A stretch of 64,000 nucleotides of DNA from an uncultured Clostridia bacterium (GTDB lineage Bacteria > Bacillota > Clostridia > TANB77 > CAG-508): the NCBI GenBank assembly GCA_949045875.1, contig CARPYP010000008.1:1-64000 (forward strand), in the 5' to 3' direction. The notes under the pieces are model-generated. The model saw only the letters and a list, made by a program, of their open reading frames with translations, did not search any database and was not told where the DNA came from. The translations under genes were made by a program, and so were the position numbers. Below are positions 27,519 to 36,707 of this stretch, piece by piece. Within the stretch, counting starts at the first letter, position 1. Each line of letters begins with the position of its first letter.

Positions 27519-27971
27519 CTATTTTTTGAAAAGACTCTTTATTTTTTGCCATAAATTCGTTTTTTTCCTTACTTTTATATCACCTTTAGATGGAATATAT
27601 TTTTCAATTTCGCTTATAATATATGCGTTTCTATATCCCTCTTTGTCTTGTTCTTTTAATTCTTGAATTAATTTATATATGTTTCCATTTAATTGTTCTA
27701 GTCTATCTTTATAACAAAAATTTTCACTATATGGATTATATTTGTCTTCTATTATATTATCATTGCTTATATTTTCATTTGTGTCTTCTTCTGTATCGAA
27801 TATTGCTGGTTGAGCAGTTGTTTCTGCCTTTTCTATCATATTTATTAATTTTTTTATTTTTGTGGTGTATACTTCTGTTTTTATTTCATTTTTTACTGAA
27901 AAGTCTTTTTCAGTATACGCATCTATCTTTTGGCATATTTTTTCTACTTTTTCGTATATTTCATTACTCAT
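27519..27971 (-). CDS. Hypothetical coiled protein, 150 residues
   Basis: I do not recognise a family. The protein is soluble, charged and mostly helical, with an acidic, low-complexity middle (TEEDTNENISNDNIIEDK) and a strongly basic C-terminus (KVRKKTNLWQKIKSLFKK) that could bind membrane or nucleic acid. GGAG stands 8 bases before the ATG. It follows a 44-residue gene by about 35 bases and probably shares a transcript with it. Confidence 0.6.
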   Translation of the reverse strand: MSNEIYEKVEKICQKIDAYTEKDFSVKNEIKTEVYTTKIKKLINMIEKAETTAQPAIFDTEEDTNENISNDNIIEDKYNPYSENFCYKDRLEQLNGNIYKLIQELKEQDKEGYRNAYIISEIEKYIPSKGDIKVRKKTNLWQKIKSLFKK

Positions 27972-28005
27972 CCCTAGTTCTCCATTTCATTATTTTTTAT
28001 AATAT

Positions 28006-28140
28006 TTAATTTCCTAGTTTAGCTAATGTTTCTTGTAATACTTTTTTACATTTTTTTAATGTTTTTTTATCAATTTGTTTTAATTCTTCCTCTGTAAATT
28101 TTATGTTATAGTCTTCAAATATAATTTCTTCGTCCATCAT
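28006..28140 (-). CDS. Small acidic-basic protein, 44 residues
   Basis: A short frame (MMDEEIIFEDYNIKFTEEE... ending LAKLGN) has a strong ribosome binding site, AAGGGAAGG, at 5-8 bases from the ATG-ATG pair; either Met could be used. The N-terminus is acidic and the C-terminal half is a Lys-rich helix. No family was recognised. It precedes the 150-residue gene in the same direction. Confidence 0.55.
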   Translation of the reverse strand: MMDEEIIFEDYNIKFTEEELKQIDKKTLKKCKKVLQETLAKLGN

Positions 28141-28233
28141 TATTACCTTCCCTTTCTGTGGCGTATGCTTCATCTCTCTTCTTTTTTCTATATAAATATA
28201 CTATAACTTTTAATTTTTTTCAATACTTTATAC

Positions 28234-28265
28234 TAGAAAAAGACACATCTCTGTGTCTTTTTCTA
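28234..28265 (-). terminator. Terminator after the LPXTG gene
   Basis: A 14-bp perfect stem TAGAAAAAGACACA / TGTGTCTTTTTCTA with loop of four bases. Confidence 0.85.
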
Positions 28266-28276
28266 ATTTATATTTT

Positions 28277-28633
28277 TTACATATTATAATCTTTTACTTT
28301 TTTGAATGCATATATTCCAGCTACTGTACAAATTATCATTAATCCTATAATTATATTTTCATTAGTACCTGTCTTTGGTAATGTTTTATTAGTATTTGTT
28401 GTATTGTTTGTTATACTAGTTATTGGTGTTGTATTTGCAGTATTTGTTGATGTATTTCCTGCTGTATTAAATAATTCTGTTGATGTATTGTTTGTTTGTT
28501 GCAAATTACTTGTTTCATTTCCTTCCCCTAATATTTGGTCAATTGTCATAGCTCCAACTCTACATGTTTGAATTATTATTAAACTTAAAATGAATAACAA
28601 AATTAAAACTTTTATTACTTTGTTTTTACTCAT
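28277..28633 (-). CDS. LPXTG-type sortase substrate, small surface protein
   Basis: A 118-residue protein with signal peptide (residues 5-25), a Thr/Asn-rich spacer (many TNT/NTT repeats) and a sortase signal LPKTG followed by a hydrophobic helix IIIGLMIICTVAGIYAF and positive tail KKVKDYNM. Sortase would link it to peptidoglycan. The start is set by AAAGGAG 8 bases before the ATG at 28633. The stalk is too short to carry an enzyme domain; it may be a spacer or a display stalk. Neighbours are two more surface proteins. Confidence 0.85.
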   Translation of the reverse strand: MSKNKVIKVLILLFILSLIIIQTCRVGAMTIDQILGEGNETSNLQQTNNTSTELFNTAGNTSTNTANTTPITSITNNTTNTNKTLPKTGTNENIIIGLMIICTVAGIYAFKKVKDYNM

Positions 28634-28743
28634 AGCTTTTTCTCCTTTTCTTTTATTATATAACACTTAATATAAGTTATACTATATTTTAAAATTTTTT
28701 GCAATAGTTTTTTTTTACTTTTTTAGTTTTTTTTTACATTATT

Positions 28744-30048
28744 TTAGAAATGCCTTCCAATTTTGCCTGTTTCTATTGCAATATTTTGATTTCTTATTTT
28801 TAGACCGTCCTCTTCTATATCGTCTTCTATTATTAACTCCTCGTCTGTTGATTCTTCCAACTCTTTACTAAGCATATATGAAAGGATTATATATCTTATT
28901 GCAATTATTCCTAATGAGCAAATAATTAATATAGATAAAATTTTTTTTAAATTATCAGCTATAAAATTATTATTCCCATTATCTTTTTTATTATCACTAT
29001 CATCTGTCATTCCAACTATTTCTTGCTGTTCTGTTTCATTTTTTAAGTCTATAATGTATACTGAACTTTCTTCTCCTAATGTTACTGTTATTTTTATTAC
29101 ATTGTCTCCTTCTTTTAATTCTGTTGCTCCTTCTATGTCTATTTTTGCTTCTGGTATATTTGCCGTTGCATCAATTTCTAATTCTTTCATGTTTTTCACA
29201 TTTGTTGTATAAGAGTAAATTTCTGGATTAAATTCAGGATTTAATTCTACATCTTTTATTATTAATGATGTTAATTTGGGTTTTGTTTCTTGTGTTATTG
29301 GTACATCTGATATTGGTGCCTGCTCATCTATTATGTTTGGTACCGTAGTATCATCTGCTAATCTTATTATATTTACATTATACGTTTTTTTTGTCCCATT
29401 TTCAGCAGTTACATTTATTTGAAATTTATTTGTTTGACCTGCAACTAATGATTTTGTTCCTGTTCCACTTACAGTTGCTTTACTATGATTTTTTACAGCA
29501 CTTATTTTTATTGAGTTTACTGATGATTCTACTGTATAACTAATTGTATTTTTTAATGATGAACCCGAAAATGTTTTTCCACCTATTGTAATTGATTTTA
29601 ATGTTGCATCACCCGATTTTGTAGTGTTTGGCTGACTTGGCGTTGTTGGATTTGTTGGTTGATTTGGTGTTGTTGGATTATTTGCACCTACTGTTATTAT
29701 TACCGATTTTGGTGATGTTATTTTATTATATTCTGTATCTGAAACATCTACTGGTGTAACCGTTATTGTTGCTGTTCCTGCTGCTTTTGCTGTTAAAGTT
29801 ATATTTTCGCTACTCGATACCCAGACTGATGGTGTTCCTACTGTTAATACACTTGGATTTGATGATGTTATATTAAATCTTCCTTCTGCATTTGTTGTTT
29901 TTATAGTTAGTGTTGCTGTTTTTCCCGTTTCTATTGATTTTGATGATGCTGATACAGTGTAACTTCCTGCAGCATAAACTATTGAGTGTAATGAAATTAA
30001 AAATATTGTAATCGTTATAAAAATTAATATTTTTTTTGCTGTTTTCAT
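28744..30048 (-). CDS. Surface protein with Ig-like and cadherin-like domains
   Basis: The 434 residues carry a signal peptide (1-27), an Ig-like domain (about 28-120, with GTATITVTPVD), a Pro/Thr/Asn linker near 125-145, then two cadherin-like beta-sandwich domains (about 148-232 with ATLKSITIGGKTFSGS and 258-340 with LTSLIIKDVELNPEFNPEIYSYTT), and a C-terminal membrane helix (about 372-395) with a 40-residue acidic cytoplasmic tail. It is therefore anchored by a C-terminal helix rather than sortase. Role is probably adhesive or structural. It starts 63 bases from the glucosaminidase gene and runs in the same direction. Confidence 0.8.
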   Translation of the reverse strand: MKTAKKILIFITITIFLISLHSIVYAAGSYTVSASSKSIETGKTATLTIKTTNAEGRFNITSSNPSVLTVGTPSVWVSSSENITLTAKAAGTATITVTPVDVSDTEYNKITSPKSVIITVGANNPTTPNQPTNPTTPSQPNTTKSGDATLKSITIGGKTFSGSSLKNTISYTVESSVNSIKISAVKNHSKATVSGTGTKSLVAGQTNKFQINVTAENGTKKTYNVNIIRLADDTTVPNIIDEQAPISDVPITQETKPKLTSLIIKDVELNPEFNPEIYSYTTNVKNMKELEIDATANIPEAKIDIEGATELKEGDNVIKITVTLGEESSVYIIDLKNETEQQEIVGMTDDSDNKKDNGNNNFIADNLKKILSILIICSLGIIAIRYIILSYMLSKELEESTDEELIIEDDIEEDGLKIRNQNIAIETGKIGRHF

Positions 30049-30111
30049 TTTTAATATACTTCCTTTCTAAGGTATAAACCCTTTAACTTTTGTTATTTAT
30101 TTTAAACTTAA

Positions 30112-31665
30112 TTACATTGTTATTGCTGAAATTCCCATTATATGATTTTTAATTTTCATATAGTCTCTTGCATCTATTACTCTGTCTGCATATATATCTC
30201 CTAATACTACTACTTCATATTCTGTTCCATTTATAGTGAATTTATCACCTGTTGTTAATGGATAATTAGATTCTAGTGGTCTTAAATCTCCTGCTCTTAC
30301 TGAATAATTTGTTACTGATAGACTACTTGCTATTTCTGCTATTGTTTTACCAGGTATTGCTACTAAATTTTTTCCTTCTATTTTTGCAATTTTATTTCCT
30401 GCTCCATTATTACATGGTGCTAAGTATTTATTTGCTATATACCCTACATTTCCATTTGATAGTTGCACTTTTGCCCATTGTAAGTTATTTGCTGTCCCTG
30501 CATTAAATTCTAATACTGTAACTACTTCATTTTTTTTAAGTGTTCCAAGTATACTTGATGATGTTGTTGGTGCTTGTCTTAGTCTTACATCACTTCCTGT
30601 TAAATAATATGAGTTTGGAAGTGTTGTGTCTATAGTTGTAGGTAGATTATTCGATGCTGGCATATTATTATAAACTGGTATTATAAAATTTAATGATGAA
30701 CTTAGTAAATTGTTTTTTGCATATGTATTAAATAAGTTTTTTGCTTGGCTTGATGGGTCTTGAATATTTGTCATATATTGATGTTTAAATAATTGAGAAA
30801 GTTCTGTTCCTACAACATCCCATTTATAGAAATATGCTGTATTTTGCCCTGCATTTGTATATGAATTTGCCATTTTTTTAGCACCTTCTATAATTGATAT
30901 ATATTGATTTGTCCATCCATTTGCTTTTGCATATTCTAGTCCATTTGCTATTGCATCTCCTGTGTCATATGCACCATAGTTGAAAAAGTTATAATAATTA
31001 TCATATACTGTGCCATTTTTTGCTACATAGTGCCCTGATACTGAAGCACTACCATTTCTTCCTACTTCTTGTATTATTTTTATTGCTATACTATATGGAC
31101 TCATTTTGCTTTGTTTTGCTGCTTCCATTATTATCCCTGAGTATGGCATTGTACATTCTTTTCCATTTAGATTAAATGTTACTGTTGTATTCATAAATGT
31201 TGAAGCTATAATTCCTTTAACTCCTGCTTCTGTTTGTGAATTTGAATTATATGTCATTTCTAAAAATTGGAATATTCCTGATTCATTCAAAAAGTTTCTT
31301 GGGTCTGAATAGTATTTTAATATTGATGTTGAAGCACATGCATATCCACTAGCAACTTGTCCACAACTATCTAACCATAAAGCATTTGAGGATTTTATGA
31401 CTGTATTTCTTAAATGTAAGGATGTTTCTTCTCTTATGAATTCATCCCAATTTATTCCTGTATTAAATGCTGTAAATGTCCAGTTTGGATACAGCGATTT
31501 TAATTCGTTTAATTTTGCTTGATAACTTGCTGGAAAATTAGATATACCTGTTTTTGTTGTTTGTGTATATGTACTTGCTTTTACACTATGTGGAATATAT
31601 ATTATTTGAATTATTAGTATTACACAGAATATAAGTATTAATATCTTTTTTCTATGTAGTTTCAT
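30112..31665 (-). CDS. Secreted glucosaminidase-type cell wall hydrolase with SH3 domain
   Basis: The 517-residue protein has a signal peptide (1-30), a beta-N-acetylglucosaminidase-like region (about 60-310, with NFLNESGIFQFLEMTYN and MEAAKQSKMSPYSIAIKIIQEVGRNGSAS), then an SH3 type 3 wall-binding domain (about 350-415, SDVRLRQAPTTSSSILGTL and VGYIANKYL), and a C-terminal segment ending GDIYADRVIDARDYMKIKNHI, which resembles half of a dockerin. It probably remodels peptidoglycan. AGGAGGAAC precedes the ATG. Catalytic residues cannot be placed with confidence by eye. Confidence 0.82.
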   Translation of the reverse strand: MKLHRKKILILIFCVILIIQIIYIPHSVKASTYTQTTKTGISNFPASYQAKLNELKSLYPNWTFTAFNTGINWDEFIREETSLHLRNTVIKSSNALWLDSCGQVASGYACASTSILKYYSDPRNFLNESGIFQFLEMTYNSNSQTEAGVKGIIASTFMNTTVTFNLNGKECTMPYSGIIMEAAKQSKMSPYSIAIKIIQEVGRNGSASVSGHYVAKNGTVYDNYYNFFNYGAYDTGDAIANGLEYAKANGWTNQYISIIEGAKKMANSYTNAGQNTAYFYKWDVVGTELSQLFKHQYMTNIQDPSSQAKNLFNTYAKNNLLSSSLNFIIPVYNNMPASNNLPTTIDTTLPNSYYLTGSDVRLRQAPTTSSSILGTLKKNEVVTVLEFNAGTANNLQWAKVQLSNGNVGYIANKYLAPCNNGAGNKIAKIEGKNLVAIPGKTIAEIASSLSVTNYSVRAGDLRPLESNYPLTTGDKFTINGTEYEVVVLGDIYADRVIDARDYMKIKNHIMGISAITM

Positions 31666-31828
31666 TTTTATGTTCCTCCTCTTTATTATTTATTGTAGTT
31701 TTCTTTAATAATATACATTTAATTTCTTTTTCTTACATAGTATAACATTTCTTGACTTTTTTAGTCAATGAAAATTTCTATTTGTAATGTAAATGTAATA
31801 TAATTTTAATATTACATGAATACAAAAA

Positions 31829-31848
31829 AGGGCACATGCAATGTGCCC
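31829..31848 (-). terminator. GC-rich terminator of the glucan phosphorylase
   Basis: On the minus strand GGGCACAT-TGC-ATGTGCCC is followed by TTTTTTG just after the stop codon. Its GGGCAC/GTGCCC arms are like those of the dispersed palindromes. Confidence 0.85.
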
Positions 31849-31857
31849 ACACAGTTC

Positions 31858-34488
31858 TTAAATATTTTCTATATTTTGAATAATGTCTTCAACTTCTTTT
31901 CTTTCTTGTTCTGTTATTTCTTCGTGTTCTTCTTCTTCAATCCATTTTATTAAATTTAAGTTTTGTACATCTAATAACATTGGATGTTTTGGCATTACTC
32001 TAAATGTATAGCCGTAGTCTCCTCCTGTTTTTAATGTTATTTCTCCAGTATATAGATTATCTTCTTTTATATCTCTTGTCATTGGTGTGATATTTATATC
32101 CTCAAATGTTCCATCTGACATTATTTTAGCTGAATAAACTTCAACAGATATGCTATCTGGACTTATATTTGGTAAATCTACTTTACAACTTACTTGTATT
32201 TTATTTCCAGCATCTATTGTAACATCTTTCATATTGTTTTTTTGTGTTATTTTTATTTTTCCCCATTCGTTTTTTGCATTTGCTTTCCATTCATTATATC
32301 CAATTACATTTTCTAAATCTTTATAATATGTATTATACAGATTACATAATGGTAAATATAGCTTTTCAGTATAATCTACAACCATTCTCGCAGTGCTATA
32401 CATTCCTCCTGTAGATATAATTGAATTTTTCATCATTTGTAGCCATTTGCTTGAAAAATCTTCTTCACATTCTCTGTCATAATAAATTGGTATAATTTTA
32501 TTTTCTAAAGTATTATATATGCTTTGACAGTCTGCATTATCTTGAATATCATAAGAATCATATTCATCATCATTTCCTATTATCCAACCATTTTCTTTAT
32601 TATATCCTTCTACCCACCAACCATCTAATATACTGAAATTTACTACTCCATTTACTGAGGCTTTTTGTCCACTTGTTCCTGAGGCTTCCATTGGTCTTCT
32701 TGGATTGTTTAGCCAAACGTCTACACCACTTACTAAATATCTTGCCATTTCAATATCATAGTCTTCTAATATAAATATTTTTCCTTTGAATTGTGGCTTC
32801 ATTGATAGTTCATGTATTTGTCTTATTAAGTCTTGACCTTCTATATCTCTTGGATGTGCTTTTCCTGCAAATATTAATTGTATGGGTTTATCTTGATTAT
32901 TTAAAATTTGTGTTATTCTTTCTAAGTCTCTAAATATTAATGTTGCTCTTTTATATGTTGCAAATCTTCTTGCAAACCCTATTGTTAATGCATTTGGATT
33001 TAGTTTTGATGTTATTTCCATTATTTCATCATATGGAGTTCCATTTCTTCTTAGTCTATTTGTTACATTTTCTTTTACTAATTTTAGTAGTTTTTCTTTT
33101 CTTGAAATGTGAGCAGACCATAATTCTGCATTTGGTATATCTTGTATCTTTTTCCATGTTTCTTCTTCATGTATTTTGTCTTGCCAATATGGTATTAAGT
33201 ACTCATTATATAGTTCTTTTAGCCTTGGAGCTAACCACGAACATGTATGTATACCATTTGTTACATGTGTTATTGGTGATTCGTTTGAGGCAATGTCTGG
33301 CCAGCATTCACCAAATAGTTCTCTTGATACTTCTCCATGTAGTTTACTAACTCCATTTTTCTTTCCTGCTATTTTTAGAGCTAATATTCCCATATTGAAA
33401 CCACTCTCAGTAGGTTGATTTGGTGCTACACCTAGTCTTAAAAATTCCTCTCTTTCTATTCCTAATGATGTCCAGAAATTTTTGAAATATTTGTCTATTA
33501 AGTCTATATTAAATATATCGTTTCCTGCTGGTACTGGCGTGTGTGTTGTAAATACAGTTTGTGCTGTTACTATATCTCTTGCTATTTTAAATGCTATTTT
33601 TTTGTCTTCTATTAACTCTCTCATTAATTCTAATAGTAAAAATGCCGAATGTCCTTCATTCATATGGTAAACTGTTGGTTTTAGTCCTAGTTCTCTTATT
33701 AGCTTTGTTCCTGCCATTCCTAAAACAATTTCTTGTCTTATTCTCATGTCTTGATCTCCACCATATAGCCTTTTTGTGATTTCTCTTAAATCTTCATCAC
33801 TGTTTTCTGCAATGTCTGAGTCCATTAAGTATAGTTTTATTCTTCCTACATTTACTTGCCATACTTTTAAGTATAGGGTTCTCCTTTGTATTTTTTCGGA
33901 AATTATTAAGTCATTTCCACTTGCATCTTTTGCTGGTATTATTGGAAGATTTTCTAAGTCTATGTCTGTATAAACTGATTCTTGTCTTCCTTCTCTATTT
34001 ATTACTTGATGAAAATATCCATTTTTATATAGCAAACCAACTCCTACTAATGGTAGTCCTAAGTCACTTGCTGCTTTTAAGTGGTCTCCTGATAGTATTC
34101 CAAGTCCTCCTGAGTATATAGATAAGATTTGGTCTAATCCATATTCTGCCGAAAAGTATGCTATTAAATCGTTTTTATTTTCTGGATATTTTTTACTAAA
34201 CCAAGTTGTTTTACTATTCATATAATTTTCAAAATTTTCTACAACTTTATCATATTCTTTTAAAAAGTTTACGTCTTTGGCATATTGTTCTAGTTTCTCT
34301 TGAGATATTAGTTTTAAAAATTTGACTGGGTTTTTGTTTACTTGTTCCCATAAATCAATATCAATTTCTTTAAGTAGTTTTAATAAGTCTGTGTTCCATG
34401 CCCACCAAATGTTATATGCCATGTCCATTAATTTGTTAATTCTTTTTGGTAGTTGTGGGTTAACTGTAATTCTATTAAATATATACAT
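31858..34488 (-). CDS. glgP: Alpha-glucan phosphorylase (GT35)
   Basis: Releases glucose-1-phosphate from glycogen-like glucans. The 876-residue protein begins with a DUF3417-like region (NRITVNPQLPKRINKLMDMAYNIWWAWNTDLLKL) found in the short-type bacterial phosphorylases. The pyridoxal-phosphate lysine lies in EASGTSGQKASVNGV near residue 600, and the active-site loop HMNEGHSAFLLLEL near 275. A C-terminal beta-rich segment of about 130 residues (from about 745) resembles the additional domain of this subfamily. AGGAGGAAT precedes the ATG. No other glycogen genes are in the window. Confidence 0.94.
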   Translation of the reverse strand: MYIFNRITVNPQLPKRINKLMDMAYNIWWAWNTDLLKLLKEIDIDLWEQVNKNPVKFLKLISQEKLEQYAKDVNFLKEYDKVVENFENYMNSKTTWFSKKYPENKNDLIAYFSAEYGLDQILSIYSGGLGILSGDHLKAASDLGLPLVGVGLLYKNGYFHQVINREGRQESVYTDIDLENLPIIPAKDASGNDLIISEKIQRRTLYLKVWQVNVGRIKLYLMDSDIAENSDEDLREITKRLYGGDQDMRIRQEIVLGMAGTKLIRELGLKPTVYHMNEGHSAFLLLELMRELIEDKKIAFKIARDIVTAQTVFTTHTPVPAGNDIFNIDLIDKYFKNFWTSLGIEREEFLRLGVAPNQPTESGFNMGILALKIAGKKNGVSKLHGEVSRELFGECWPDIASNESPITHVTNGIHTCSWLAPRLKELYNEYLIPYWQDKIHEEETWKKIQDIPNAELWSAHISRKEKLLKLVKENVTNRLRRNGTPYDEIMEITSKLNPNALTIGFARRFATYKRATLIFRDLERITQILNNQDKPIQLIFAGKAHPRDIEGQDLIRQIHELSMKPQFKGKIFILEDYDIEMARYLVSGVDVWLNNPRRPMEASGTSGQKASVNGVVNFSILDGWWVEGYNKENGWIIGNDDEYDSYDIQDNADCQSIYNTLENKIIPIYYDRECEEDFSSKWLQMMKNSIISTGGMYSTARMVVDYTEKLYLPLCNLYNTYYKDLENVIGYNEWKANAKNEWGKIKITQKNNMKDVTIDAGNKIQVSCKVDLPNISPDSISVEVYSAKIMSDGTFEDINITPMTRDIKEDNLYTGEITLKTGGDYGYTFRVMPKHPMLLDVQNLNLIKWIEEEEHEEITEQERKEVEDIIQNIENI

Positions 34489-34607
34489 AAAAATATATTC
34501 CTCCTTTTGTTTTTTACAAGTCCTTTGTTTTAATATATTTATTATCCATTAAATTAGTGAAAATGTCAATTGGTTTTTTGTATTTTTTGTTCTTTTTAAA
34601 TTTAAAA

Positions 34608-34646
34608 AGGCGACATGGCTCGGTATTAAACCAAGCCATGCCACCC
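34608..34646 (-). terminator. Terminator of the spoIIIA operon
   Basis: A 15-bp stem GGTGGCATGGCTTGG / CCGAGCCATGTCGCC (two G-T pairs that form only in the minus-strand RNA), then TTTTTAAATTT, right after spoIIIAH. Confidence 0.9.
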
Positions 34647-34654
34647 TATTATAT

Positions 34655-35281
34655 TTATTTTACTGAAATATGTATATTGTCCGCGCTTGCTTCTAATTCT
34701 CTAGATATTATGTTTTGAATTTGTGCAATTTCTTCTTGTGATAAATCCTGTTTTCCAATTATTACACTTATACTTTTATCATTTACAAATATTATGCATT
34801 TATCAAATCCTTTTGCTAATAATAAGTTTTCTGATATCATTATTGCGTTTTGCGTTTGGTTGATTTTTGCTATTTCTTGTGTCGTTATTGCCTTTTGTTC
34901 TTCTGATACATTTGGATTTTCTATTATTTTTTGGTAGTTTTCTATTACTTGTGAATACATATTTGTTCTGTCTAATTTGGCTGATACAAAATATCCATCG
35001 TCTTCTTTTGCTTCTTTGTTTTCTTCTTCTTTTTTCTCTTCTTCACTAAATACTTCTTGTGTTTGCTCTTGATTATCACTTACTAATTTTGCATCTCCGA
35101 GTTTTGCTATTTCTTCTTGTTGTTCTTCTGTGTTTGGATTTGATGCTACCTCTTCTTGATTTGTAATTTCTGAACTTACTTGTTCTGTTTTGTTTTTTCC
35201 TATATAGTCTAAGTATCCTGCTGTTACTAGCATTAATGCTATTACCAATATGGTTAATTCATTCTTTTTAATTATTTTCAT
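34655..35281 (-). CDS. spoIIIAH: Stage III sporulation protein AH
   Basis: SpoIIIAH sits in the mother-cell membrane and binds SpoIIQ to form the feeding-tube channel to the forespore. The 208-residue protein has one membrane helix (residues 9-25), a charged linker and a C-terminal ring-building domain (about 115-208, SAKLDRTNMYSQVIENYQKIIENPNVSEEQKAITTQEI and IHISVK at the end) homologous to the secretion-system ring proteins. It is the last gene of the operon and follows AG after a 120-base gap containing a palindrome. Confidence 0.92.
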   Translation of the reverse strand: MKIIKKNELTILVIALMLVTAGYLDYIGKNKTEQVSSEITNQEEVASNPNTEEQQEEIAKLGDAKLVSDNQEQTQEVFSEEEKKEEENKEAKEDDGYFVSAKLDRTNMYSQVIENYQKIIENPNVSEEQKAITTQEIAKINQTQNAIMISENLLLAKGFDKCIIFVNDKSISVIIGKQDLSQEEIAQIQNIISRELEASADNIHISVK

Positions 35282-35327
35282 AATTTATCTCTTCCTTTCG
35301 TGTATATCATTTTCATTCATAAGGATA

Positions 35328-35383
35328 AGGGCACAGTGGTGTCAATCCTATAGGGTATTCCCCCAAACGGTGCCCCTACAATA
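35328..35383. repeat. Degenerate dispersed palindrome inside the spoIIIA operon
   Basis: GGGCAC...GTGCCCCTACA arms with a 40-base interior, of the same family as the copies at 49 and 38290. It sits between spoIIIAG and spoIIIAH. Confidence 0.55.
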
Positions 35384-35401
35384 ATTCATTCTATATATTT
35401 A

Positions 35402-36001
35402 TTAATTCATTTCAAAGACTTGGACTTTGTATGTAGCGAGCCCTGTAATCGCTTCTACTGCTGATATTATATTACTTTTTACGGTTGCATTTGAAGCACC
35501 TTCTGCAATTACTATCGCTCCTTTTACTACTGGATTTATTACTGTTTGCGTTTCTATTTTTGAACCATCTGAATATACAATTTCTTTTGATGTATCTTTT
35601 TCTTCTATAACTCTAGTACCTCCCTCTGAGTCTGTTTCTTGTGTTGTTGATACTTTTGAGTTTTCATTTTGCATTGGTACTATTTCGCTTCCTTTTGAAT
35701 ATGTAAGCATTACATTTACTTTTCCTACTCCTTCCATTTTTGATAATATTTCTTCTAGTTTTGTTTCTATTTCGTCTACTGTTACTTTTTTCTTATCATC
35801 TGTATTGTCTGCTAATATTTTATATCCTGAACTTTCTTCTGATTTGTTATCTTTTGTTTTTGTATCATCTTTCCAGATTGTATTTATTGCAATTAATGTT
35901 ATTATTAATATTATTATAAATACTACAAGACTTTCTATCTTTTTTTTATCTGTTTTTCCTTGATATTTGGATTTTATCATTTGCATTTTTTCTTTTAACA
36001 T
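35402..36001 (-). CDS. spoIIIAG: Stage III sporulation protein AG
   Basis: SpoIIIAG forms a large ring in the mother-cell membrane. This copy (about 199 residues from MLKEKMQM) has a membrane helix at about residues 20-40, a linker, and the ring domain (EIETKLEEILSKMEGVGKVNVMLTYSKGSEIVP and VKGAIVIAEGASNATVKSNIISAVEAITGL) typical of the family. The start may be at 36001 or at the ATG at 36013; AGAAAGGA is just upstream of the latter. It is followed by AH. Confidence 0.9.
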   Translation of the reverse strand: MLKEKMQMIKSKYQGKTDKKKIESLVVFIIILIITLIAINTIWKDDTKTKDNKSEESSGYKILADNTDDKKKVTVDEIETKLEEILSKMEGVGKVNVMLTYSKGSEIVPMQNENSKVSTTQETDSEGGTRVIEEKDTSKEIVYSDGSKIETQTVINPVVKGAIVIAEGASNATVKSNIISAVEAITGLATYKVQVFEMN

Positions 36002-36080
36002 ATTTAATACCATTCCTTTCTTGTATACCAACATGTGTTGGAAAAGAATTGTTAAAATTGTTTTTCTACATTTTTATAGA

Positions 36081-36692
36081 TTATATTATTGAAATTTGCT
36101 TGTTGTTTATACCATATTCTTCACTCATAAACATTTTTATCTCACGCTCCTCTTCTTCTGTTAATTCTTTTTTTATTGTTGAGTTAGTTTGTTCTCCAAT
36201 TTTTATTTTATTAACTGCTATTTCATTTTTCTCATTTTCATTATTACCTTCATTTACACTTTTTGATATATTAAGTTCTATATTTTCGATTCTTCCATAT
36301 GTTTCGCTATTTTCTTCTAAGTTAACTTCTAATTTTATGTTGCTTACAATATAACCTTTTTCTCTTAATTTATTTTCCATATCTTGTTTTAAATTTAGTT
36401 TATATGTTTCTTCAAAGTTATTTGTTTCTATTTTTTCTACACTGCTTTCTAGGTTTTGATATATTTCACTACTTGTTAAATAATTTTCATAGTCTATATT
36501 GCCAAAGTCTAAATTTTTTCCTCCTATTAATTTTAATCCTGGCGCAATAATTGTATATACAACATATATTCCTATTACTGTTTTTATGTATTTTGTGCTT
36601 TTGCTATTAGGAGATAATATCATTTCTAGTATAATTGCAACTACGACACTGACTATTACTTGACGTGCCCATGAACTAATGTATGTAATCAT
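36081..36692 (-). CDS. spoIIIAF: Stage III sporulation protein AF
   Basis: A 203-residue protein with two N-terminal membrane helices (about 8-25 and 32-55) followed by a ring-building motif region in the second half (KLREKGYIVSNIKLEVNLEENSETYGRIENIELNIS) as in SpoIIIAF. It is part of the SpoIIIA-SpoIIQ channel. GGGGGAAATATA precedes the ATG. It lies 15 bases downstream of AE and 60 bases upstream of AG's stretch. Confidence 0.88.
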   Translation of the reverse strand: MITYISSWARQVIVSVVVAIILEMILSPNSKSTKYIKTVIGIYVVYTIIAPGLKLIGGKNLDFGNIDYENYLTSSEIYQNLESSVEKIETNNFEETYKLNLKQDMENKLREKGYIVSNIKLEVNLEENSETYGRIENIELNISKSVNEGNNENEKNEIAVNKIKIGEQTNSTIKKELTEEEEREIKMFMSEEYGINNKQISII

Positions 36693-36707
36693 TATATTTC
36701 CCCCTTC

